DNA of 14,048 nt from an uncultured Roseateles sp. (GTDB lineage: Bacteria; Pseudomonadota; Gammaproteobacteria; Burkholderiales; Burkholderiaceae). The stretch spans positions 1-14,048 of the forward strand of contig CAMPJJ010000124.1 of NCBI GenBank assembly GCA_946886855.1. Direction: 5' to 3'. Positions 1-5,765 of this stretch are shown here, piece by piece. Each line of letters begins with the position of its first letter. The first letter of the stretch is position 1. Made by a program: the position numbers and the translations under genes. The notes under the pieces were generated by a model. The model was not told the DNA's origin. It made no database searches and worked only from the letters and a program-made list of their open reading frames with translations.

Positions 1-79
1 GGCCGCGGGCGCCGAGCGCCAGCGCCAGGCTGCGACCGACGCAGCCGTCGCCGCGCACCAGGACATCGAACTTTTCCAT
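1..79 (-). CDS. FAD-dependent monooxygenase, N-terminal fragment (UbiH/UbiF/COQ6-like)
   Basis: Only the first 26 codons are inside the window; the gene continues beyond base 1. The reverse strand starts at the ATG at 79-77 and reads [20 protein letters not shown] and on to an Ala/Gly-rich stretch. This is a beta strand followed by a GxGxxG-type dinucleotide-binding turn (G-D-G-C-V-G) and an alanine/leucine helix, the usual N-terminus of class A flavoprotein hydroxylases. Such genes, often annotated as ubiquinone-biosynthesis hydroxylases, occur near ychF in Burkholderiales, which supports the call. There is no purine-rich ribosome site before the ATG. A geranyl-reductase or other GR2-family flavoprotein is possible, because 26 residues cannot separate these families. 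Confidence 0.6.
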   Translation of the reverse strand, partial: MEKFDVLVRGDGCVGRSLALALGARG

Positions 80-87
80 GGAGGACG

Positions 88-93
88 ATTGTA
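88..93 (-). promoter_or_regulatory. Putative -10 element of the flavoprotein gene
   Basis: The minus strand has TACAAT eight bases before the ATG at 79. At the usual -10 to start distance, transcription would begin at or next to the A of the start codon. This would give a leaderless message, which fits the lack of a Shine-Dalgarno sequence. No convincing -35 hexamer is visible 16-18 bases upstream, so confidence is low. Confidence 0.3.
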
Positions 94-160
94 GGCAGGG
101 GCGATGGGAGCGTGCCCGGCGGAGTTCCAGGCGGGATCACCGGCGGGACCGGCGGTGTGA

Positions 161-239
161 ATGGCGCGTATGGGCGCGTATGGGCGCGTATGGGCGCGTA
201 TGGGCATGCAGGGGCATGCAGGGGCATGCAGGGGCGCGG
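161..239. repeat. Ten-base tandem repeat array between divergent promoters
   Basis: A run of about eight units with a strict 10-base period. A nine-base variant ATGGCGCGT (161-169) is followed by three perfect ATGGGCGCGT units (170-199), one ATGGGCATGC (200-209), two AGGGGCATGC (210-219 and 220-229) and a decaying AGGGGCGCGG (230-239). The unit drifts in steps from GCGCGT to GCATGC, as expected of successive local duplications. It lies between the flavoprotein start and the ychF promoter. Its period is close to one DNA helical turn. It may vary in copy number between strains; no protein is likely to be encoded here. Confidence 0.85.
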
Positions 240-275
240 AAGGGCAGCGGAACGGCGGCGGGAGCGCCGCTTGAC

Positions 276-281
276 TAAAAT
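276..281 (+). promoter_or_regulatory. Probable ychF -10 element (TAAAAT)
   Basis: TAAAAT sits in otherwise GC-rich sequence 76 bases before the ychF ATG and differs from the sigma-70 consensus TATAAT by one base. A GACTAAAATG context of this kind is common at Burkholderiales housekeeping promoters. No good -35 hexamer lies 16-18 bases upstream; the region there is GGCGG-rich. The predicted transcript would start near 288 and carry a leader of about 70 bases. The leader has only a weak GAAAG (346-350) as a ribosome site. Confidence 0.45.
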
Positions 282-357
282 GCCGGTTTCGCCCGCGCGC
301 TGCCGCAGGCCAGAACCGCCTCCAGCATTCCCCCAAGCATTTCCCCGAAAGCCAACC

Positions 358-1449
358 ATGAGCCTCAAATGCGGCATCGTGGGCCTGCCCAATGTCGGCA
401 AGTCCACCCTCTTCAACGCGCTGACGAAGGCCGGCATCGCTGCCGAGAACTACCCCTTCTGCACGATCGAGCCGAACGTGGGCATCGTCGAACTGCCGGA
501 TCCGCGGCTGGGCCAGCTGGCGGAGATCGTCAAGCCTGAGCGCATCGTGCCGGCGATCGTCGAGTTCGTGGACATCGCGGGCCTGGTGGCGGGGGCGTCG
601 AAGGGCGAAGGCCTGGGCAACCAGTTCCTGTCGCACATCCGCGAGACCGACGCGATCGTGAACGTGGTGCGCTGCTTCGAGGATCCGAACGTGATCCACG
701 TCAACGGCAAGGTGGATCCGATCTCCGACATCGAGGTGATCCAGACCGAGCTGTGCCTGGCCGACCTGGGGACGGTGGAGAAGAGCCTGCACCGCTACAA
801 CAAGGTGGCGCGCGCCGGCGACAAGGACGCGGCGGCGCTGGTGAAGGTGCTGGAGAAGTGCCAGGTCGCGCTGGACCAGGCCCGGCCGGTGCGGTCCATC
901 GATTTCAGCAAGGAAGAGCTGGTCATCCTGAAGCCGCTGTGCCTGATCACGGCCAAGCCGGCGATGTTCGTGGGCAACGTGGCGGAAGACGGTTTCGAGA
1001 ACAACCCCTTCCTGGACCGCCTGAAGGAGTACGCGGCCGGGCAGAACGCGCCGGTGGTCGCGATCTGCGCCAAGACCGAAGCCGAGCTGTCGGAGATGGA
1101 AGACGAGGACCGCGCGATGTTCCTGGCCGAGATGGGCCAGGACGAGCCGGGCCTGAACCGCCTGATCCGCGCGGGCTTCAAGCTGCTGGGCCTGCAGACC
1201 TACTTCACGGCGGGCGTGAAGGAAGTGCGCGCGTGGACCATCCACATCGGCGACACGGCGCCGCAGGCGGCCGGTGTCATCCACACCGACTTCGAGCGCG
1301 GCTTCATCCGCGCGCAGACGATCGCCTTCGACGACTTCATCCAGTTCAAGGGGGAACAGGCCGCCAAGGACGCCGGCAAGATGCGCGCGGAAGGCAAGGA
1401 CTATGTCGTCAAGGACGGCGACGTGCTGAACTTCCTGTTCAACGTCTGA
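358..1449 (+). CDS. ychF: Redox-regulated ATPase YchF (OLA1 family)
   Basis: Encodes 363 residues, the normal YchF length. YchF is a P-loop NTPase of the Obg/OLA1 group that binds ribosomes, prefers ATP over GTP and is linked to oxidative-stress responses. The N-terminus shows the P-loop GLPNVGKS (residues 9-16) and the switch II DIAG motif (72-75, within [20 protein letters not shown]). The usual NKxD guanine-specificity motif is replaced by N-V-A-E (207-210), the hallmark of ATP preference in this family. The C-terminus is a TGS domain running to [15 protein letters not shown]. The ATG at 358 is chosen because [17 protein letters not shown] matches the family start exactly; the frame stays open upstream into the repeat array, but that extension is not conserved-looking. 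The gene converges on regulator 1 with only 12 bases between stop codons and no visible hairpin terminator. Confidence 0.97.
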   Translation: MSLKCGIVGLPNVGKSTLFNALTKAGIAAENYPFCTIEPNVGIVELPDPRLGQLAEIVKPERIVPAIVEFVDIAGLVAGASKGEGLGNQFLSHIRETDAIVNVVRCFEDPNVIHVNGKVDPISDIEVIQTELCLADLGTVEKSLHRYNKVARAGDKDAAALVKVLEKCQVALDQARPVRSIDFSKEELVILKPLCLITAKPAMFVGNVAEDGFENNPFLDRLKEYAAGQNAPVVAICAKTEAELSEMEDEDRAMFLAEMGQDEPGLNRLIRAGFKLLGLQTYFTAGVKEVRAWTIHIGDTAPQAAGVIHTDFERGFIRAQTIAFDDFIQFKGEQAAKDAGKMRAEGKDYVVKDGDVLNFLFNV

Positions 1450-1461
1450 CCGCTCGCGTCC

Positions 1462-4248
1462 TCAGAGGGCTTCGACCAGCGACCGCGCCGCCCGCCAGTC
1501 GGCGGTGCCGAAGCCCTCGTTGAAGCGGGCGAACACGGGTTCGAGCACGGCCCGGGCTTCCGCCAGGCGATCCTGCGCCTGCCAGTGGCGTGCCAGGCTC
1601 GTGGCGGTGCGCAGTTCCCAGGAGGCCGCCTCCTGCTCGCGGGCCAGTGCCAGCGAGCGGTGCAGCAACAGCTCCCCGCGGACATCGCCCTCTCGGGAGC
1701 ATGCCCGCAAGGCCCGCATCCCCTGCAGGCGCAGGGCTTCGGCGGCGCACCAGCCCACCATGCCGGACTCGACGCGCTGGATGCAGCGCGGCGTCAGCCA
1801 GCGGTCGTCGAGCGTGGCCAGGTGGTCGGCCAGCACGGGCAGCGGCTCCTCGAACCAGCTGGCGTCCGCGTCCGGCGGCACCTCGCCGCCTTCGCGCAAC
1901 GCCACCATGGTGCGCAGTCCCCGGCTCCAGCGCAGCCAGTGCGAAAACCCGAGCAGCTTCTCGAGGTCGACAAGCTGGTTCGCCAACAGTCTGGCGGGTT
2001 CGGCGAGGCCGCTCCACATGGCGATGACCAGCGAGCCCATCACGATGACCTGGCAATGCGCCAGAGGTGAGTCGGTGAGGGCCTGCTCGATCGCCTCCTG
2101 CGCCATCGCCGCAGCGCTGTCGGGACGCCCCTGCATCCACAAGGTCCGCGCCAGCATCACCCGCATGGATACGCGCAGCTCGACGGGCGACGGGTTGTAG
2201 CTCAAGGGGATCGTCCGCCAGGACTCGCCGAGGACGCCCTGCGCCTTGTCGGCGGCGAGGGCGTGCCGACCGGCGAAGTGCAGCGTCTGCGCCTGGATGC
2301 GCCCCGACACGAGGCGTGCGACGGGATCCGCCATGTGGTCGGCGAGCAGCGCCATCTTGTCCGCCCAGACGCCGCCCTCCTTGAAATCGCCGCGGAACAC
2401 GGCCATCGCCCACATCCCGTTGCAGCCCGCGAAACGCTGAAGCAGCTGATCCCCGCTGGTCAGCGAGGTGGCGGCCGTCTCGAGCGTCAGCGCCAGCGAC
2501 GCGTCCGTGGCCAGGCCGAGGCACGCGATCAGGAAGGTCAACCGCTTGCGACGCGCATCGGCGTCCGCCAGGTCGAGCGCGGCGACGGGGTCGTCGCCTT
2601 GGCGCGCGATCACATCGATCGCGCGCTTCACGCGGTCGGTGAACTCGTCCACCAGCAGCATCTGACGTCCGATCGCAAAACCGGCGATCGTCAGGTCGAC
2701 GCCCAGCGCGATGTCGCCCTCCGCCGTGAAGGCCCAGTCGAGCGCGGCGCGGATGTCGTCGATCAACGGCGCGTAGCGGGCCATCCACTGCTGCCGGCTC
2801 ATCCGGTTCCAGGCCCCCTCGGCCTCGGCGAGCACGCCCGACAACCAGCGCGCATGGCGCAGGCTCACGGCCTGGCGCTCACCGGCCTCGTCCAGCTTCT
2901 GTCCGGCGTAGGCGCGGGTGGTGTCGAGCAGGCGTCGCAATTCGGGATTGCCGCCGCGGGCCGGGGCGACCAGCGACTTGGCCATGAGATCGAGCAGGCT
3001 GTCCTGGATGTCGTCGGCGCCCACGGCGGCATCGGCGACCACCTGCTCCGCCGCTGCGGCGCTGAAGCCGCTGCGGAACACCGACAGCCGGCGCAGCACG
3101 GTCTGTTCCACCGGCGAGAGCAGCCGGTAGCTCCATTCCAGCAGCGCCGCCAGCGTGCTGTGCCGGGCCGGCGCGTGGCGGCGCCTCACCGGCAGCTGCA
3201 GGAGCAGGCCTTCGAGCTGGTCCGACAGGGCGGCGATGGACAGCGCGTCGACCCGCGCGGCGACGATCTCGATGGCCAACGCGATGCCGTCCAGGCGGGT
3301 GCACAGGGAGACCAGCTGCGGCACGTCGTCATCGCTGAGCGTGAACCCGGGCGAGGCCGCCTTCGCGCGCTCGACGAACAGGCGCAGCGCGGGGAAGCTC
3401 ATCGCGTGGTCGGCGGCGACCACCTCGCCGGGCTGCGGCAGGCGCAGGGGCGGAAGCCGGAAGATCCACTCGCCGCGGGCCCGCAGCGGCTCCCGGCTGG
3501 TGGCGAGCACGGCCACCCGCGACCCCGCGCCGCCGAGCACTTCGGCCAGGTCGGCGGCCGCCTCGATGACGTGCTCGCAGCTGTCCAGCACCACCAGCGC
3601 GCGGCGCGCGTTCGCCCACTGCTGCAACACGGTCTGCGCCGAGGTGTAGTCGGTGAGACAACCCACCGTGGCGGCGACCCGCTGCGCGAGCAGGCTGGGA
3701 TCGACGACCGGCGCCAGATCCACGACATAGACCCCGTCCGGATAGTCGCCGGCCGCCGCATGCGCCGCCGCCACCGCGACGGTGGTCTTGCCCATGCCGC
3801 CCGCGGCGAGGAGGGTGACGAAACCATGCTGGTCCAGCTGCGCCACCACCCGGGCGATGGCCTCTTCCCGGCCCAGGATGTCGAGGCGCCTGGCCGGAAG
3901 TGCGGCCTGCGGCGCACTGGCGCGGCTGGCATCCACGAGCGTGAAGCGGGGCTCCGCATCGTCGGGATACCAGGCCACGTACCAGCCCTCGGCATGCAGG
4001 CCCAGCGCGTTGTTGATCTCGCCCACGCGCGCACACAGGCGCTCGAGCGCCTCGTCCTGGCCGGCCGAGCTGGCGGAGCCGGACGTCGCCAGTTGCGCTG
4101 GCGAGAGGCCGGCCGGGGCGGCTGCGATCGCGGCGAGCAAGGCGATCGCCGGGGCGTCAAGATCGACGGCGCGCGCGCCGACGCGCAGGCCCAGCGGCGA
4201 GCCGGTCAGCAGGAAGGGCCCGAAGGCGAGGGATCCGGTCTCGCTCAT
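1462..4248 (-). CDS. STAND-type ATPase regulator 1 with degenerate winged-helix N-terminus
   Basis: Encodes 928 residues, a predicted cytoplasmic ATPase related to the COG3903 regulators and paralogous to the other two large proteins here. Residues 1-105 keep the outline of an OmpR/PhoB winged helix (LAFGPFLL, LRVGARAVDLDAP, then an ALERLCARVGEINNALG helix). They lack the recognition-helix pattern seen in the paralogues and carry a loop of small residues near 55-65. The ATPase shows LGREEA (125-130), Walker A GGMGKTT (150-156), Walker B ALVVLDSCEH (217-226), ATSREPL (249-255) and G-I-A-L-A-I-E (321-327). The helical tail contains a Gly-Trp-Cys motif (Cys 834) and ends in the WELRTATSLARHW region. 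The ATG at 4248 is chosen because the FGPF start aligns with the paralogues; no ribosome site is evident. It is divergent from the MFS gene and its upstream region holds the repeat module also seen before the TonB receptor. The ligand is unknown, and DNA binding is uncertain. Confidence 0.85.
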   Translation of the reverse strand: MSETGSLAFGPFLLTGSPLGLRVGARAVDLDAPAIALLAAIAAAPAGLSPAQLATSGSASSAGQDEALERLCARVGEINNALGLHAEGWYVAWYPDDAEPRFTLVDASRASAPQAALPARRLDILGREEAIARVVAQLDQHGFVTLLAAGGMGKTTVAVAAAHAAAGDYPDGVYVVDLAPVVDPSLLAQRVAATVGCLTDYTSAQTVLQQWANARRALVVLDSCEHVIEAAADLAEVLGGAGSRVAVLATSREPLRARGEWIFRLPPLRLPQPGEVVAADHAMSFPALRLFVERAKAASPGFTLSDDDVPQLVSLCTRLDGIALAIEIVAARVDALSIAALSDQLEGLLLQLPVRRRHAPARHSTLAALLEWSYRLLSPVEQTVLRRLSVFRSGFSAAAAEQVVADAAVGADDIQDSLLDLMAKSLVAPARGGNPELRRLLDTTRAYAGQKLDEAGERQAVSLRHARWLSGVLAEAEGAWNRMSRQQWMARYAPLIDDIRAALDWAFTAEGDIALGVDLTIAGFAIGRQMLLVDEFTDRVKRAIDVIARQGDDPVAALDLADADARRKRLTFLIACLGLATDASLALTLETAATSLTSGDQLLQRFAGCNGMWAMAVFRGDFKEGGVWADKMALLADHMADPVARLVSGRIQAQTLHFAGRHALAADKAQGVLGESWRTIPLSYNPSPVELRVSMRVMLARTLWMQGRPDSAAAMAQEAIEQALTDSPLAHCQVIVMGSLVIAMWSGLAEPARLLANQLVDLEKLLGFSHWLRWSRGLRTMVALREGGEVPPDADASWFEEPLPVLADHLATLDDRWLTPRCIQRVESGMVGWCAAEALRLQGMRALRACSREGDVRGELLLHRSLALAREQEAASWELRTATSLARHWQAQDRLAEARAVLEPVFARFNEGFGTADWRAARSLVEAL

Positions 4249-4290
4249 GACCACGGGGAGGGGGACTCTTTCAAGGCGTCTTGGAGGCTC

Positions 4291-4340
4291 GCATGGTCGC
4301 ACCGGTGCCTGCGCCCAGGCGTGAATTTGCGTGAATCCTG
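4291..4340 (-). promoter_or_regulatory. Conserved promoter/operator module upstream of regulator 1 (copy A)
   Basis: On the plus strand, GCATGGTCGC and ACCGGTGCCT (4291-4310) are followed by GCGCCCAGGC and then two head-to-tail repeats, GTGAATTTGC (4321-4330) and GTGAATCCTG (4331-4340), spaced exactly 10 bases apart. The block at 4291-4310 matches 16 of 20 bases with the block at 10941/2-10961 before the TonB receptor, and the repeats match as well. Relative to the minus-strand gene the repeats (read as ATTCAC) lie 73-92 bases before the start codon. A weak -10-like GACCAT lies within the block on the minus strand (4292-4297). Direct repeats of this period are typical binding sites of OmpR/PhoB-type proteins. 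They could serve regulator 1 and the divergent MFS gene. Confidence 0.6.
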
Positions 4341-4373
4341 AAGGCCGCCGCCGCCCGCCCGTCGCGCAATCGG

Positions 4374-4379
4374 TATGGT
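4374..4379 (+). promoter_or_regulatory. Possible -10 element of the MFS transporter gene
   Basis: TATGGT is the only -10-like hexamer between the direct repeats and the MFS start. It lies 45 bases before the ATG at 4425. No -35 hexamer is visible in the GCC-rich stretch upstream, so the promoter would need an activator, possibly one bound at 4321-4340. Weak evidence. Confidence 0.25.
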
Positions 4380-4384
4380 CACGC

Positions 4385-4396
4385 CATCGATCGATG
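4385..4396. repeat. Perfect 12-base palindrome in the MFS leader
   Basis: CATCGATCGATG reads the same on both strands. It falls just after the possible MFS -10 element and 28 bases before the start codon, a position where a dimeric repressor would block transcription. It could also be chance, since CGATCG words are frequent in this genome. Confidence 0.4.
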
Positions 4397-4424
4397 CCGA
4401 GTCCCGTTGCTCGCCTGCCCAGAC

Positions 4425-5765
4425 ATGCCCCCCTCGCCAAACACCGACCTTGCCGACCTTGCCGGCCGCATGGACCGCCTGCCGCTCACCCGGCTGCACC
4501 TCATGGCCATGTTGACCTGCGGCATCGGCATGACGATCGACACCCTGGAGATGGCTTTCGGCGGCGTGCTCGGCACCGTGTTCTCGGCGCAGTCTCCGCG
4601 GGTGCCGCCCGGCGAGCTCGGCCTGCTGCTGTCCGCCGTGTTCATCGGCGCCGTGCTGGGCGCGCCCTTGCTGGGCTGGTGGGCCGACCGGCACGGACGG
4701 CGAGGCGCGCTGGTCGGGTTGATGCTGTGGATCGCGCTCACGTCGCTGGGGGCCGCGATGGCGGACGGCGTCGGTCAACTCACGCTGTGCCGCTTCCTCG
4801 CCGGCCTGGCGCTCGGGGGCTATCCGCCGATCGTCATCGCCTACCTCACGGACCTGCTGCCGCCGCAGCGCCGCGGCACGCTGATCTTCCTGAGCCTCAC
4901 GCCCTCCCTGCTGGGACCGCCGGCCGCGATCTTCCTGGTGCGCTGGCTGGCGCCGCTGCAGCCGCTCGGCCTGGAGGGCTGGCGCTGGGGCTTCCTCGTG
5001 GGCAGCGCCTGCGCCCTCCTGTCCGCCCTCTCCTTCCTCGCGTTGCCGGAGTCGGCGCGCTGGTTGCGCGCGCGGGGCAGGAACGCGCAGGCCGAGGCGG
5101 TCCTGCACGCCTTCGAACGCTCCTCCACCGTGATGGCCGCGCCGCCCGATGCCGTCGTCGGCGCGCCCGCCGCCACCCCGGCGTCGGTCGCCCCGGCACC
5201 GCCGCACCGGCGCTGGCTGGCGGTGGTGGGGCTGTTCTCGCTCAGCCCGTGGGCGACCATCGCCTTTCCGCTGCTGACGGGCGCCGTGCTCGCCCAACGC
5301 GGCTTTCAACTGGACGCGGCGCTGCTGATCTTCGGCCTCTCCTCCCTGGGGCCGCTGTTGGGCACCCTGCTCGCGTCCACCCTGATGGACCGGGTCGATC
5401 GCCGGGTCGCGATGGCGGCCTGCATCGTCGCCATGCTCGCCTGCGGCGCAGCGTTCAACTTCAGCACCGGCACCGCGTCGTTGATCGTGGCGATGGCCTT
5501 GTTCAACCTCTCCGTGTCGCTCTACGTGCCGCTGCTGACGGTCTACAGCGCCGAGCTGTTCCCGACCCGCCAGCGCGCCTCGGCCACGTCCATCGCGTGG
5601 TCGATCAACCGCCTCGGGGGCGCGCTGGGGCCGCTGCTGCTGGTGCCGACGCTGCGCAGCGCGGGGCCGGCCGTCATGTTCGCGGTCGTCGCCGCGAGCC
5701 TCGTCGCCACGCTGGGGGTGCTGGCCGCGTCGCCGCGCGGACTGGAACGTCAGACGGTCAGCTGA
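4425..5765 (+). CDS. MFS transporter (metabolite:proton symporter / sugar-porter-like)
   Basis: Encodes 446 residues, an inner-membrane secondary transporter with about 12 predicted helices. Helix 1 covers roughly residues 25-50 and contains an acidic I-D-T-L-E. Motif A follows helix 2 as GWWADRHGRR (84-93), RFLAGLALGG marks helix 4 (123-132), and LPESARWL (207-214) is the sugar-porter-type signature at the end of helix 6. A Pro/Ala-rich cytoplasmic loop (about 235-262) precedes the second half. That half has the motif-A echo MDRVDRR (321-327) and YSAELFPTRQRASATS (374-389). This pattern fits the benzoate/aromatic-acid or sugar-porter branch; the substrate cannot be named. The ATG at 4425 is preferred over an in-frame TTG at 4407; neither has a good ribosome site. 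It is divergent from regulator 1, and its stop overlaps the stop of regulator 2 by eight bases. Confidence 0.9.
   Translation: MPPSPNTDLADLAGRMDRLPLTRLHLMAMLTCGIGMTIDTLEMAFGGVLGTVFSAQSPRVPPGELGLLLSAVFIGAVLGAPLLGWWADRHGRRGALVGLMLWIALTSLGAAMADGVGQLTLCRFLAGLALGGYPPIVIAYLTDLLPPQRRGTLIFLSLTPSLLGPPAAIFLVRWLAPLQPLGLEGWRWGFLVGSACALLSALSFLALPESARWLRARGRNAQAEAVLHAFERSSTVMAAPPDAVVGAPAATPASVAPAPPHRRWLAVVGLFSLSPWATIAFPLLTGAVLAQRGFQLDAALLIFGLSSLGPLLGTLLASTLMDRVDRRVAMAACIVAMLACGAAFNFSTGTASLIVAMALFNLSVSLYVPLLTVYSAELFPTRQRASATSIAWSINRLGGALGPLLLVPTLRSAGPAVMFAVVAASLVATLGVLAASPRGLERQTVS

Noticed and set aside
157..162. GTGAAT word near the ychF promoter resembling the operator half-site
   Set aside because: A single copy with no second copy 10 bases away and no GCATG/GGTGCCT block; probably chance.
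112..357. N-terminal extension of YchF through the repeat array
   Set aside because: The open frame is due to stop-poor GC-rich repeats; the family start is exactly [17 protein letters not shown] at 358.
1450..1461. Terminator between convergent ychF and regulator 1
   Set aside because: The 12-base gap contains no inverted repeat or T-run.
2263..4341. Long plus-strand open frame opposite regulator 1, and similar ones opposite regulators 2 and 3 and the receptor
   Set aside because: They mirror genuine genes, are rich in Arg, Gln, His and Gly without any domain motif, and arise because high-GC codon bias removes stops on the opposite strand.
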